This document shows positions 43,072 through 52,598 of a stretch of 64,000 nt of DNA, one piece after another. The position numbers were made by a program, and so were the translations under genes. The stretch is from contig CAZPLR010000004.1 in NCBI GenBank assembly GCA_964587555.1, forward strand, positions 1-64,000, written 5' to 3'. The notes under the pieces are model-generated. The model ran no database searches. It saw only the letters and a program-made list of their open reading frames with translations, and was not told where the DNA came from. The DNA comes from JAHHTP01 sp964587555. Its GTDB lineage: Bacteria > Bacillota > Clostridia > Oscillospirales > Ruminococcaceae. Numbering within the stretch: position 1 is the first letter of the stretch; each line of letters opens with the position of its first letter.

Positions 43072-43871
43072 CAGACATTACCTTTGGGCAATATTACCCG
43101 GGAAAATCCGTTTTGCACCGCATGGATCCGCGGTTTAAAATTCTCCTGATTATCGCTTATGTCGTGGCGCTGTTCTGCATACAGCGGCTTGGCGGCTTTA
43201 TTTTCCCCGCAGCCTTTGTACTGGCTGTCGCACTGCTTTCTAAGGTTCCGGCCAAGATGATCCTGCGCAGCGTCAAACCGATCCTGCCGCTCATCCTCTT
43301 CACCGCGATATTAAATATGTTTTTTGTCGACGGCACGCCGATCTTTTCGTTCTGGATCTTTAAGCCGTCATGGGAGGGGCTCTACAGCGCCGGCATTATG
43401 GTCATCCGGATCGTTCTGCTGATCGCGTCGACCTCGATGCTGACCTTCACCACGACGCCGATTGCTTTAACCGACGCGATCGAGCGGCTTTTATCGCCGC
43501 TTAGAATCATCCACTTCCCCGCGCATGAGATCGCGATGATGATGACCATCGCGCTGCGGTTTATTCCGACACTGATGGAGGAAACCAATAAGATTATCTC
43601 TGCGCAGAAAGCGCGCGGTGCGGATTTTGAAAGCGGCAATATCATCAACCGCGCCAAAGCGATGATCCCGATCTTAATCCCTCTTTTTGTTTCCGCCTTC
43701 CGCCGCGCGGAGGAGCTTGCGGTCGCAATGGAATGCCGGTGCTACAACGGCGGCGAAAACCGCACCAAGCTTCGCCAGCCAAAGATCACAAAGATCGACT
43801 GGATTGCCAGCGGAATTATGCTGTTATTGATCGCGGAGGTCGTGCTGGCAAATATCTTCTTGCCGATTTAA
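43065..43871 (+). CDS. ecfT: ECF transporter transmembrane subunit EcfT
   Basis: 268 residues with several membrane helices and two coupling helices marked by QKARGADFES (about 184-193) and an A-R-G-like AMECRCYNGG (about 224-233); the second has Cys-Arg-Cys in place of Ala-Arg-Gly. EcfT joins the two ATPases to exchangeable S components. The module order A1-A2-T followed by truA is classic in Firmicutes. Confidence 0.95.
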   Translation: MLTDITFGQYYPGKSVLHRMDPRFKILLIIAYVVALFCIQRLGGFIFPAAFVLAVALLSKVPAKMILRSVKPILPLILFTAILNMFFVDGTPIFSFWIFKPSWEGLYSAGIMVIRIVLLIASTSMLTFTTTPIALTDAIERLLSPLRIIHFPAHEIAMMMTIALRFIPTLMEETNKIISAQKARGADFESGNIINRAKAMIPILIPLFVSAFRRAEELAVAMECRCYNGGENRTKLRQPKITKIDWIASGIMLLLIAEVVLANIFLPI

Positions 43872-44022
43872 ACGCCATGGATTTCCCCATCCATTCAAAG
43901 TTTTTTTGAGATGAGCGGAAAGCACGAAAACAAAGCAAAACCAAACGGGCCTGCGCAAGCTGCGCCCTTTAACAAACGCTTTGGCGCTTTCAAACGGCGC
44001 CTCTGGAAAGGAGGGCGGGCTT

Positions 44023-44790
44023 TTGCGCAATATCTTAGTCAAAATCAGTTTTTTCGGTGCCCGCTACCACGGCTGGCAGGTACAGGAAAACGCTGTCAGC
44101 GTCCAGCAGGTTGTGCAGGACGCCGTGGAAGCGGTTCTGCACCGCAGAGAGGATATCTGCGGCTGCTCGCGCACCGACGCGGGCGTGCATGCAAACGCCT
44201 ACTATTTTCATATGCGCAGCGAATGCCGCATCCCTTGCGATAGACTCACCATTGCGCTCAACCGCGCACTGCCGAACGACATTGCGGCTCTCTCCTGCAC
44301 CGATATGCCGCTGGATTTCCACGCGCGGTACTCCGTTTTGGAAAAGGAATACGTTTACCGCGTTTGGAACAGCGCGATTCCGAACCCTTTTTTGGAGCAT
44401 ATGGCGCTGATCTACCGCTGGAGGATCGATGAAGTGCTGTTGGACCGCGAAGCACAGGATTTTTTGGGGACGCATGATTTTTCCGCCTTTTGCAGTCAGA
44501 GGAGCGGCATCAGCGACTGTGTGCGCACCATCCGCGCGATCTCGGTCAAGCGGGACGGCGATATGGTGATATTCACGGTGCGCGGCGACGGATTTCTTTA
44601 TAACATGGTGCGTATTATGGTCGGCACACTGCTTTTCATCCAGGCAAAGCGGATAGCGCCGGGCAGCATCCCTGCTATCATCCGCTCCAAACAGCGCGAA
44701 AAAGCCGGAAAAACAGTCGGTCCGGAGGGACTTTATCTAAACAGAGTCCTCTATCAGCCGCCGTTTGACCGGTTGATCGACCCATTATAA
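44023..44790 (+). CDS. truA: tRNA pseudouridine synthase A
   Basis: 255 residues. The catalytic Asp is D52 in CSRTDAGVHA. A TTG start 7 bases after AAAGGAGGG gives LRNILVKISFFGARYHGWQV; the longer open frame (from 43981) adds 14 residues without similarity. TruA modifies positions 38-40 of the anticodon arm. Confidence 0.95.
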   Translation: MRNILVKISFFGARYHGWQVQENAVSVQQVVQDAVEAVLHRREDICGCSRTDAGVHANAYYFHMRSECRIPCDRLTIALNRALPNDIAALSCTDMPLDFHARYSVLEKEYVYRVWNSAIPNPFLEHMALIYRWRIDEVLLDREAQDFLGTHDFSAFCSQRSGISDCVRTIRAISVKRDGDMVIFTVRGDGFLYNMVRIMVGTLLFIQAKRIAPGSIPAIIRSKQREKAGKTVGPEGLYLNRVLYQPPFDRLIDPL

Positions 44791-44872
44791 ACCGCATAGT
44801 ACAGATAATAATCTGAAAAGGCGACGGTCTGCTTGCGCCGCAAGCCAGACGACGGAAAGGAACGTCAGAAGC

Positions 44873-46093
44873 ATGAGCAAATGGTTACATAGACTGCCGA
44901 AACAGAAAAAGCCAAAGCAGAACGAAAAAATAGCGGACTTGGATAAGTATCGCAGCTTTTTGAAGCTGCGGCGAATCGTTTCCATCGTTTTAGCCGGCTG
45001 TGCGGTGATTGCGCTTGTCGTAATCCTCGCCGTTGCCTTCTTTACTGGAAAATTCACCGAGTTTTTCTACCACGTTGGGCAGATATCCGCCTCCGACAGC
45101 TATCCGGTCACAATCAAGGAGCAATCGTTTGTGGACGCAGCGGCGCTCGACCGCTACATTGCGGTCATGACCAAAAACGGGGTAATCTTTTTGGATGAAA
45201 AGGGGCAGAAGGCGGACGAAGCTATTTTGGGCTACTCCTCCCCTGTTCTGCGCAGCAACAACGAATGCGTTTTGGTCTACGACCACAGCGGAACGCAGTT
45301 TCGCTACATCCAGCCTTTTCACACCGGATATGCGGTGCAGACCGACCAGAAAATCATCACCGGCGCTCTCTCGAAAAACGGAAACGCCGCCATTGCCACC
45401 TATAGCGACCGTTATGCGGCGGAGGTTTCTGTCTACAACAAAAACGGTATAATTTCCTACCGTTGGTACTCCGCAAGCGATAAAGTAATCGGGCTGTCGT
45501 TTTCCGAAGACGGGGAGCATCTTTATGTTAGCTGCATCAACGCCGAAAACGGGTTTATCCAAACGATCCTTTACGCGCTGAACCTCAAATCCGAGAAGGA
45601 GGTATACCGCACAGTGCTTTCCGCTGCTGTCGCGCCTTATTATTTGCAGACCTTCTCAAACCAGCAGCTTGCCATCATCACTTCCGGCGACATTGAGTTT
45701 ATCGATGAAAAAGGCGTTTCCTATTCTTCTCTGTACTATTACAGCGATCTTTTAGCGGTCTGCGGCAGTGAAAAATACCTCGCCGCGGCGCAGCAGAATA
45801 TCAACAATAATACGACGGCGATCACAATTTACAATGCCGAAGGGACGCGGATCGACGCAATAGAACTCGCCGATCCGCCGCTTGAGATGACGTTAGACGG
45901 CACTGATCTTTACTGCCTGACCGAAAATGAACTGCTCCGCTGGAATTTCGCCAAGAATGAAGTTGAGCGTTATGTTCCAAAGGAGAATTGCAGCGGCATG
46001 GTCATTCAAAACGGCGAGGCCTATCTTTACAGCAATAATACGATCAGTCGGGTGACATTCCAAATAGACACGTCGGATTCACTCACAGACTGA
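44873..46093 (+). CDS. DUF5711-like membrane-anchored beta-propeller-type protein
   Basis: 406 residues: a basic N-terminus, one membrane helix (about 36-58), then a large outer domain rich in short beta strands with repeated patterns such as NGVIFLDEKGQK and GDIEFIDEKGVSY, which suggests a WD40/PQQ-like propeller. The family name is from memory. The function is unknown; its conserved position beside a CvpA-like gene suggests an envelope role. AGGAACG precedes the start. Confidence 0.65.
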   Translation: MSKWLHRLPKQKKPKQNEKIADLDKYRSFLKLRRIVSIVLAGCAVIALVVILAVAFFTGKFTEFFYHVGQISASDSYPVTIKEQSFVDAAALDRYIAVMTKNGVIFLDEKGQKADEAILGYSSPVLRSNNECVLVYDHSGTQFRYIQPFHTGYAVQTDQKIITGALSKNGNAAIATYSDRYAAEVSVYNKNGIISYRWYSASDKVIGLSFSEDGEHLYVSCINAENGFIQTILYALNLKSEKEVYRTVLSAAVAPYYLQTFSNQQLAIITSGDIEFIDEKGVSYSSLYYYSDLLAVCGSEKYLAAAQQNINNNTTAITIYNAEGTRIDAIELADPPLEMTLDGTDLYCLTENELLRWNFAKNEVERYVPKENCSGMVIQNGEAYLYSNNTISRVTFQIDTSDSLTD

Positions 46094-46136
46094 TTGTTGG
46101 GAATGTTAGAATAAATGCAACGAAAGGAAAACAGTT

Positions 46137-46853
46137 ATGTCGATAATCATTGATCTGATATGCGCCGTCATCTTTGCAGGCTTCGTTCTTTACGGCTGGA
46201 GGAAAGGGTTTTTTCGGATGTTGGTCAATCTGCTCGGCACGCTGGGGCTGTTTTTAGTCTCTTTTCTCAGTTCCAAGGCCGCTGCGCCGATTCTTTATGA
46301 AAAATACATCGGACCGTATTTTGCCGAACGTATCAATCACTATATCACAAACGTCGGCGACGGTGTGCGAATGGAAAGCGTCGTTGTCAACGCGCTTGGA
46401 AAGATTCCATCCTTCTGCAAGACCATGCTGCTTGCCGGATCGGATGTCGATACGTTCGTACAGAGCGTTTCAACAGCGGTAGATCAAAAGGTGCAAAATG
46501 TCGCGGACTACATGGTGTATCAGCTAATGCCGTCGGTCATTCTCCCGCTGGTACAGGGGATTTTATTCCTGCTTCTTTTTATCCTGCTGTTCCTGCTGCT
46601 GCACTGGCTCATTCTGCTGCTTGGAAACCACGCCTCTGAAAAAAGCCTGGTCGGACGAGTAGACTGCATCTGCGGCGGCGTTTGCGGCCTTGGCGTCGGC
46701 TTTATTGTATTGCTGGTGCTTGCGTTTGTCGCGCAGCTTATCGTGCAGTTTTCCGCCGACGGGCTTTCGTTCTGTAACACCGCGCTCATTGAAAAGACCT
46801 TTCTTTTTAAGCTGTTCTATCAGATCATAAATGCCGGGATCGCAACGTTGTAA
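46137..46853 (+). CDS. CvpA family membrane protein
   Basis: 238 residues with four membrane helices (about 4-25, 28-48, 138-162, 178-205). The start GFVLYGWRKGFFRMLVNLLG matches CvpA, a small membrane family first found through colicin V production and purF linkage. Its role is not settled; envelope homeostasis has been proposed. It follows the DUF5711-like gene after 43 bases. Confidence 0.75.
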   Translation: MSIIIDLICAVIFAGFVLYGWRKGFFRMLVNLLGTLGLFLVSFLSSKAAAPILYEKYIGPYFAERINHYITNVGDGVRMESVVVNALGKIPSFCKTMLLAGSDVDTFVQSVSTAVDQKVQNVADYMVYQLMPSVILPLVQGILFLLLFILLFLLLHWLILLLGNHASEKSLVGRVDCICGGVCGLGVGFIVLLVLAFVAQLIVQFSADGLSFCNTALIEKTFLFKLFYQIINAGIATL

Positions 46854-46908
46854 GAAGGGCTCGATCAAGAAATGTTTACATTTTCCCCAAAATTCATAAA
46901 TGAAATTA

Positions 46909-46917
46909 TGCTATAAT
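46909..46917 (+). promoter_or_regulatory. extended -10 promoter of the clpE-like gene
   Basis: TGCTATAAT with no good -35 at 17 bases. The region just upstream is AT-rich with a weak dyad (AATTCAT/ATGAAAT). No CtsR operator direct repeat was recognised. Confidence 0.55.
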
Positions 46918-47035
46918 AAAAAGGCGGGACTCCCGCAGTTATTACGATTTATCAGCAGCAAATCCATGGCGCTGCGGATTTGTTCCGCATCAAGAGCGTC
47001 ATACACCTTATACATGCCGCAAAAGGAGTGTCTAC

Positions 47036-49345
47036 ATGGTTTGTTCCAAATGCAAAAAAAGAACGGCTGTCGTTTTTTTGACACGGTTTGAAAACGGGAA
47101 ACCAAAAAATGAAGGGCTTTGCCTTAAATGCGCAAGCGAATTGAAAATTCCGGAGGTTGAGGATATGCTCAGCCAAGCGGGCTTTCACCCGGAAGACATT
47201 GACGAGATGACCGATATGATCGAGGGTGAATACGACGAGGATATGGTCGGCGGGACGAACCAAGCGCTGCCGAATTTTTTCAGTAAGATGTTCGGCAAGC
47301 CGAACAAGAGCGAAGAATCCGGCGAGCCGACAGCGTTAGAGCCGACCGCCGAAGCGTCTTCCCAGCCGCAGCCTGACAATGCGAAATCCGGATCGAAAAA
47401 GGAGTCGGAAGCCGTTTCCTCAAAAAAGAAAAAGCTGAAATTCCTGAACGCTTACTGCACGAGCGTCACCGAACGCGCGCGCGAAGGTACGCTTGATCCG
47501 GTCATCGGCAGAGAGCGGGAGATTACCCGTGCGATCCAGATTCTTTGCCGCCGCAACAAGAATAACCCGTGCCTGATCGGCGAACCGGGCGTCGGTAAGA
47601 CCGCAATTGCCGAAGGATTGGCGCAGCGCATTGCGGCAAAAAATGTGCCGGGGAAGCTGCTCGACAAGGAGATATACCTGCTCGATATGGCGACCTTAGT
47701 CGCTGGAACGCAGTTTCGCGGACAGTTTGAAAGCCGCATCAAAAACCTGATTGAAGAAGTCAAGCGCGAGGGGAATATCATCCTCTTTATCGACGAGGTG
47801 CATACCTTAGTCGGCGCGGGCGACGCGGAAGGCTCGATGAACGCTGCGAATATTCTTAAACCCGCTTTATCGCGCGGCGAAATCCAAGTAATCGGCGCAA
47901 CGACCTTTGAGGAATACCGCAAAAACATTGAAAAGGACGCCGCGCTTGAGCGCCGGTTCCAGCCGATTACGGTCGAGGAACCGACCTTGGCTGACAGCAT
48001 CGAGATATTAAAAGGGCTGCGTCCGCGCTATGAGTCATTCCACGGGGTGCATATCTCGGACGAATTACTGGAGCTTTGCGTCAAATGGTCCGAGCGATAC
48101 ATCACCGACCGGTACCTACCGGACAAAGCGATCGATCTGCTTGACGAATCCTGCGCCTGCGCCTCCTTGGGGAGTGCCGCGCTGGCAAAACGCGACCAGA
48201 TGGTGCGCAGACAGCGGGAGCTAACTGATTCCCTCTCCAACCTGAGCGAAACTACCGAAAACATCGACTATGAAAAGATATCGATGACCAAAACCGCACT
48301 GCTGCAGCTCAACGCTGAGCTAGGCGAGATAAACGCTGCCTGCAACGAGGTTCATGTCACCGCCGCAGATCTGGCAAAGGTCATCGAGCTTTACACCGGC
48401 ATACCGTCAGCGAAGGTCGAGCAAAGTCAACTCAAAAAGATCAGCAGCTTAAAAGCGGAGCTTTCCCAAAAGATTATCGGGCAGGACGAAGCGATTGACG
48501 CAGTGGTTGCGGCAATCAAACGCAGCAGGCTGAACCTATCGGCACGTAAACGTCCGGCGTCGTTTATCTTTGTCGGTCCAACCGGCGTTGGAAAGACCGA
48601 GCTTGTCAAGGTGCTTTCCTCCACGCTGTTTGATTCGGTTGAGCCGCTGATCCGCTTAGATATGTCGGAGTTTATGGAAAAGCACTCAGTTGCGCGGCTC
48701 ATCGGATCGCCTCCGGGCTATGTCGGCTATGATGACGCCGGACAGCTTACCGAGAAGATCCGCCGCAGACCGTACTCGGTCGTGCTGTTTGACGAGATTG
48801 AGAAAGCGCATCCGGATGTGTTGAACATTCTGCTGCAAATTCTGGACGAGGGCAAAATTTCCGATGCACATGGCAGAAAGGTCAATTTTGAAAATACTGT
48901 CATCGTCATGACGTCCAATGCTGGCTCCACCGATAAGAGCACAACGGTCGGCTTTGGCGCCTCCACTGCCGAACTGCAAAAAGGCAAGGTTATGAAAGCG
49001 CTCTCTGATTTTTTACGTCCGGAATTTTTGGGGCGCGTCGACGAGGTTGTTGTCTTCCATCCGCTGGGCTTCCACGAGCTGGAGAAGATCTCGGCGCTGC
49101 TGCTTAACGAGCTTGCTGCGCCGCTGGCTGAAAAGAAGATCCGCTTCACCTACGACGATAAGGCGCTTTCCAAGATTGCAGCGCTTGCGGACGGCGGAAA
49201 ATACAACGCCCGCGACATCCGCAAAGTGATCCGCAAGGAGGTCGAGGATCGAATCGCAAACGCCATCATCGACGCCGACGGCGCAGACATCCTCGGCATG
49301 CACCTGACGGCGGAGGACGATTCGCTCAAGCTGGAAATTCTGTAA
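47036..49345 (+). CDS. clpE: ATP-dependent Clp protease ATP-binding subunit, ClpE-like
   Basis: 769 residues. Instead of the Clp-N domain, an N-terminal zinc finger C3-x2-C6 ... C29-x2-C32 is present, as in ClpE and McsA, then an acidic to Lys/Ser-rich linker (about 40-135). Two AAA+ modules follow, with Walker A GEPGVGKT and GPTGVGKT. The VGF in STTVGFGAST is the ClpP-docking loop, so it probably feeds ClpP. The middle domain is short and no UVR motif was recognised. ClpE helps clear heat-damaged protein in Gram-positives. ClpE is preferred over ClpC because of the N-terminus. Confidence 0.85.
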   Translation: MVCSKCKKRTAVVFLTRFENGKPKNEGLCLKCASELKIPEVEDMLSQAGFHPEDIDEMTDMIEGEYDEDMVGGTNQALPNFFSKMFGKPNKSEESGEPTALEPTAEASSQPQPDNAKSGSKKESEAVSSKKKKLKFLNAYCTSVTERAREGTLDPVIGREREITRAIQILCRRNKNNPCLIGEPGVGKTAIAEGLAQRIAAKNVPGKLLDKEIYLLDMATLVAGTQFRGQFESRIKNLIEEVKREGNIILFIDEVHTLVGAGDAEGSMNAANILKPALSRGEIQVIGATTFEEYRKNIEKDAALERRFQPITVEEPTLADSIEILKGLRPRYESFHGVHISDELLELCVKWSERYITDRYLPDKAIDLLDESCACASLGSAALAKRDQMVRRQRELTDSLSNLSETTENIDYEKISMTKTALLQLNAELGEINAACNEVHVTAADLAKVIELYTGIPSAKVEQSQLKKISSLKAELSQKIIGQDEAIDAVVAAIKRSRLNLSARKRPASFIFVGPTGVGKTELVKVLSSTLFDSVEPLIRLDMSEFMEKHSVARLIGSPPGYVGYDDAGQLTEKIRRRPYSVVLFDEIEKAHPDVLNILLQILDEGKISDAHGRKVNFENTVIVMTSNAGSTDKSTTVGFGASTAELQKGKVMKALSDFLRPEFLGRVDEVVVFHPLGFHELEKISALLLNELAAPLAEKKIRFTYDDKALSKIAALADGGKYNARDIRKVIRKEVEDRIANAIIDADGADILGMHLTAEDDSLKLEIL

Positions 49346-49357
49346 AACCGTATAAAA

Positions 49358-49407
49358 TATAAGACCGCATCGTGGGATTGCACCCTTGATGCGGTCTTAT
49401 TTGATTT
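49358..49407. terminator. bidirectional terminator between clpE and vanZ-like gene
   Basis: ATAAGACCGCATC and GATGCGGTCTTAT are a perfect 13-bp stem with a 15-base loop and flanking T/A runs. Confidence 0.88.
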
Positions 49408-49884
49408 TTATAAACCTTTTGCGCGTTTTTCTTTTTTGCGCCAGATCAGCGCGCATATTCCGCGCAGGCACAGCACCGCGGTCAATCCGGCAAACGCGCC
49501 GAAAATATCCAGCCAAACGTCCTGTACCAGCGAGCCGCGCCCGGTGAAAATCTGGATCGTTTCATCGGTCAGCGCAACTATGCCGCCAAAGGAAAGCGCC
49601 GTCCCATAGGCTAAAAAGCCAGACCTTTTGCTGATCCAGACAAGGGCGGAAAGCGCTGCTCCAAGCGCGCCAAATTCTACAAAATGCGCCAGCTTGCGCA
49701 CCAATTGGTCGGTGACGTTCCCCCGTCCGACAAACAGTTCTAAAAACGGCTGAACAAGCTTCGTCACCCGCATACTCTCTTCCTGAGAGGCGGTGACATC
49801 CGGCAGTGATCGCGAGAAGATAAAGCCGACTATCAGTATAATCACGAGCGTAACCGCAACAGTCCGAAAACGTCCCTTTTTCAC
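49408..49884 (-). CDS. VanZ family protein
   Basis: 158 residues from a GTG (VKKGRFRTVAV). Four hydrophobic segments, with the VanZ signature RKLAHFVEFGALGAAL (about 61-76) and DETIQIFTGRGSLVQDVWLD (about 106-125). VanZ-like proteins are widespread; vanZ itself gives low teicoplanin resistance, but most members, including this one with no other van genes nearby, have no proven role. The start is uncertain because no good ribosome site is seen; the gene nearly abuts the one upstream. Confidence 0.82.
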   Translation of the reverse strand: MKKGRFRTVAVTLVIILIVGFIFSRSLPDVTASQEESMRVTKLVQPFLELFVGRGNVTDQLVRKLAHFVEFGALGAALSALVWISKRSGFLAYGTALSFGGIVALTDETIQIFTGRGSLVQDVWLDIFGAFAGLTAVLCLRGICALIWRKKEKRAKGL

Positions 49885-49885
49885 T

Positions 49886-50218
49886 TTACAATTCGTCTGC
49901 CGCAGGCTCCTTTCGGATAACGCCCATCTCCAAAAAAACCGGATAGAGATAAGAGGCTCCGAACGTTCCGAGCTTTTTCGGTCCGGTGACACAGCCGGCA
50001 GTCTGCATCAGTGCAAGCGTCCGCCGGTACGCCTGATTCACCGTCGCGCGGGTGATAGATTTCTCTTTTCGGGAGAAAAACATCTCATTTCCCTCAATAA
50101 TGTAGGTGAATATCAGCCCCTTTGCAGTAAAAAATTCCTTTCCCTGCTGTGCCACAAGCCAGTTCCAAAGCTGCCTTTCCCCCTCTGTATAGGACGCCGT
50201 TTTTGCATAACGCGCCAT
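49886..50218 (-). CDS. conserved hypothetical protein, basic DNA-binding-like
   Basis: 110 residues, start after GGGAGGAG. I recall the same layout in other gut clostridia (ERQLWNWLV, AKGLIFTYIIEGNEMFFSRK, KLGTFGASYLYPVF) but no name. It is compact, helix-rich with a basic centre (SRKEKSITRATVNQAYRRT) that could be a helix-turn-helix. It ends next to the VanZ-like start, so the two are likely one transcript. The function is unknown. Confidence 0.65.
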   Translation of the reverse strand: MARYAKTASYTEGERQLWNWLVAQQGKEFFTAKGLIFTYIIEGNEMFFSRKEKSITRATVNQAYRRTLALMQTAGCVTGPKKLGTFGASYLYPVFLEMGVIRKEPAADEL

Positions 50219-50312
50219 TGCAAATCTCCTCCCGCCGGTTTTTAGCCGCATACTTTATTCCGGATCTATTATATCACGGATCGCCGGAGAATGCAATAGC
50301 CTTCCTTGCGGT

Positions 50313-51677
50313 TCACCGCAGGCTCTTTGCAAACGACAAAAGCGCATCCCTCTCGTTTGCCACCGTACCCTCGATTACAGCGTCCAGCAGCGTGTCCAAA
50401 ACTGCGCCAAGCCGTCTTCCCTCCGCAAATCCGGCGCGGATAAGATCGCCGCCGTTTATCGCAAGCTGTTTTCGCGTAATGCAGGCGTTGTCTGCGATAA
50501 GCTTTCTGCCAAGCGCTTCCACCTCTTGAATCTGCCGCACGGTTTTCTCGCAGAATGCCGGACGCTGCGCTTTGGTATCGGCAATACGCACCTCCTGAAG
50601 CAAAAAGAAATTCTCCTGCCCGACCCTTGCCATCAGCCGCTTGACTGCTGCCTCTTCGGCAGGCGGACGCTCGTCGTGCCAATAGATCAGCGCACAGATC
50701 GTTTCCCTTATTCTAACGCTGCATTTGAGCCGGACAAGAATCTCCCGCGCCATCTGCGCGCCGAGCGCCGGATGCCCTTTAAAGTGCCCGATGGTCAGCG
50801 CACGATCGGAATCCACATACGGGTACTCGACGGTTTCGGTGTGGCAAAGCGGTTTCGCCACATCATGCAGCAGCATACAAAGCCGCAAAACCGGGTCGGG
50901 GCGGATCTGGCTCACACTTTCCACAATATGCCCCCAAACATCCTTGTTATGATACGGCGTATTCTGTTCATAGCCGGCGCAGGGCGCAAGCTCCGGGATG
51001 ATCGTAAAGATGACATCGGAAAAATCGGTCAAAATACGTTTGACCTCGGTCCCACACAGCAGCTTGAAAAGCTCGGCCATCATCCGCTCAGCCGAAATCC
51101 GCGTTAAAGAATCCCGCAATTCATGCACAGCTTCTACCATCTGACGCTCCATCTCAAATCCCAGCGTCGAGGAGAAACGCAGCGCGCGCAGGATGCGAAG
51201 CGCGTCCTCGGAAAAACGCTTCCGGGGATCGCCTACACAGCGCAAAAGCTTTGCGTTTAGATCCTCCATACCGCCGTAGAGATCCACAAGCCCCTGCTGC
51301 GGATGATATGCCATTGCGTTGACAGTAAAATCCCGACGCGCCAGATCCTCTGTCAGACTGCGGACAAAGGTTACGCTTTGCGGATGCCTGCTGTCCGCAT
51401 ACCTGCCGTCGGTGCGGTAGGTTGTGATCTCAAACGGCGTTTTATCCAGCAAGAGCGTGACTGTGCCGTGCTTTATTCCGGTTCGCAGCACCGTTTCATC
51501 CTGAAAGCAGCCGATCACTTCGTTTGGAAGCGCCGACGTCGTGATATCCCAGTCGCTCGGATTCACTCCACGCAGCGTGTCACGCACACAGCCGCCGACC
51601 GCATAAGCCTCATAGCCCGAGGCATTGAGCCGCTCAATGATCCTACCTGCCTGTGACGGCAGAAAAAACGACGTCAA
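50313..51677 (-). CDS. cca: CCA tRNA nucleotidyltransferase
   Basis: 454 residues from a TTG 9 bases after GGAAGG. The poly(A) polymerase head is YAVGGCVRDTLRG (about 23-35) with the catalytic DWDITTSA (about 40-47); RRDFTVNAMAY and the neck EDALRILRALRFSSTLGF follow. A C-terminal HD domain has LCMLLHDVAKPLCH and HFKGHPALGAQM. It adds or repairs the tRNA CCA end. The frame is open 77 codons upstream, but that part crosses the divergent promoters and is not used. Confidence 0.93.
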   Translation of the reverse strand: MTSFFLPSQAGRIIERLNASGYEAYAVGGCVRDTLRGVNPSDWDITTSALPNEVIGCFQDETVLRTGIKHGTVTLLLDKTPFEITTYRTDGRYADSRHPQSVTFVRSLTEDLARRDFTVNAMAYHPQQGLVDLYGGMEDLNAKLLRCVGDPRKRFSEDALRILRALRFSSTLGFEMERQMVEAVHELRDSLTRISAERMMAELFKLLCGTEVKRILTDFSDVIFTIIPELAPCAGYEQNTPYHNKDVWGHIVESVSQIRPDPVLRLCMLLHDVAKPLCHTETVEYPYVDSDRALTIGHFKGHPALGAQMAREILVRLKCSVRIRETICALIYWHDERPPAEEAAVKRLMARVGQENFFLLQEVRIADTKAQRPAFCEKTVRQIQEVEALGRKLIADNACITRKQLAINGGDLIRAGFAEGRRLGAVLDTLLDAVIEGTVANERDALLSFAKSLR

Positions 51678-51719
51678 GCAAAGCCACCTTCCTTTCCTAA
51701 CAGTTGATATTGCATCTAC

Positions 51720-51748
51720 ATTATAACGGATTCCCGAAAAAATTGCAA
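51720..51748 (-). promoter_or_regulatory. sigma-A promoter of cca
   Basis: TTGCAA (51743-51748), 17-base spacer, TATAAT (51720-51725), 43 bases before the TTG start. Confidence 0.78.
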
Positions 51749-51765
51749 CCCGCCACCTCTCCGCC

Positions 51766-51794
51766 TTGACATCCTGATAAAACCATTTTATAAT
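51766..51794 (+). promoter_or_regulatory. sigma-A promoter of the SLOG-Nudix-YcxB cassette
   Basis: Consensus TTGACA (51766-51771), 17-base spacer, TATAAT (51789-51794). It is back to back with the cca promoter, the -35 boxes 17 bases apart. Confidence 0.85.
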
Positions 51795-51835
51795 AAATGT
51801 AACGTCATAGAAATCAAACGCACAGGGGGAATGGT

Positions 51836-52201
51836 ATGAGACTTGCGGTCGTCGGCTCAAGGACACTGAAAAATATTGATCTGTGCCGCTATATTCCGCC
51901 GGAAGCAAACGAAATTATTTCCGGAGGCGCGGCGGGCGTCGACCGATGCGCCGCCAGCTATGCAAAAAAACGCGGGATCCGGTTGACAGTATTCTATCCG
52001 GACTATGATGCGTTCGGCAGATCCGCACCGCATATCCGCAACGAGCAGATCATTCGCTATGCCGACGCGGTGCTGGCATTTTGGGACGGAGAATCCAGGG
52101 GCACGGCAAGCGTGATCGAAAAATGCCAGCATTACGGCATTCCGATCAAGGTCGTCTGGGTCAAAAATGAAGCTCAGAAAGGAAGCATAAATCATGGTTG
52201 A
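51836..52201 (+). CDS. SLOG-domain protein (DUF2493/YspA-like)
   Basis: 121 residues, GGGGGAA ribosome site. The Rossmann-like SLOG motifs are clear: LAVVGSRTL (3-11), ISGGAAGVDRCAASYAKKRG (about 28-47) and a C-terminal AFWDGESRGTASVIE (about 81-95), with the conserved HIRNEQII in between. SLOG proteins bind nucleotides or nucleotide-derived ligands and occur in signalling and defence contexts as well as housekeeping ones. It overlaps the next, Nudix gene by 8 bases, hinting at a shared nucleotide substrate. The exact ligand is unknown. Confidence 0.8.
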   Translation: MRLAVVGSRTLKNIDLCRYIPPEANEIISGGAAGVDRCAASYAKKRGIRLTVFYPDYDAFGRSAPHIRNEQIIRYADAVLAFWDGESRGTASVIEKCQHYGIPIKVVWVKNEAQKGSINHG

Positions 52202-52598
52202 GGTCGTTGCAGCGCTCATCTGGGATAACGGTAAATTCCTCATCTGCCAGCGTCCGCCGCAGAAAGCAAGGGGCTTACTTTGGGAATTTGTCGGCGGTAA
52301 GGTGGAACCTAAAGAAACAAAGGAGCAGGCGCTGATCCGTGAATGCAGGGAGGAACTTGGCGTTATCATATCGGTTGGCGAAATATTTATGGAGGTCGAC
52401 CATATCTATCCAGATATCCACATCCATCTGACCTTGTTCCATGCGGCAATCGCCAGCGGCGTACCGCAGCTGATCGAGCATGCCGCCATGCGATGGATTA
52501 CACCGCAGGAGATTCCGCAATACGATTTCTGTCCGGCGGATCAAGAGATTCTATCCCGTATCATGGTGTCTGAAAGGAGAACATGCGATGGAATTTGA
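52194..52598 (+). CDS. Nudix (MutT-like) pyrophosphohydrolase
   Basis: 134 residues. The complete Nudix box GGKVEPKETKEQALIRECRE followed by ELGV spans about residues 35-58 and has all catalytic glutamates. The N-terminal VEVVAALIWDNGKFLICQRP is typical of the (d)NTP pyrophosphatase MutT/CtfA-type branch, which removes oxidised nucleotides. It overlaps both the SLOG gene and the YcxB-like gene. Confidence 0.88.
   Translation: MVEVVAALIWDNGKFLICQRPPQKARGLLWEFVGGKVEPKETKEQALIRECREELGVIISVGEIFMEVDHIYPDIHIHLTLFHAAIASGVPQLIEHAAMRWITPQEIPQYDFCPADQEILSRIMVSERRTCDGI

Noticed and set aside
46854..47035. CtsR operator before the clpE-like gene
   Set aside because: No tandem GGTCAAA-type heptads were found; only a weak AT-rich dyad is present.
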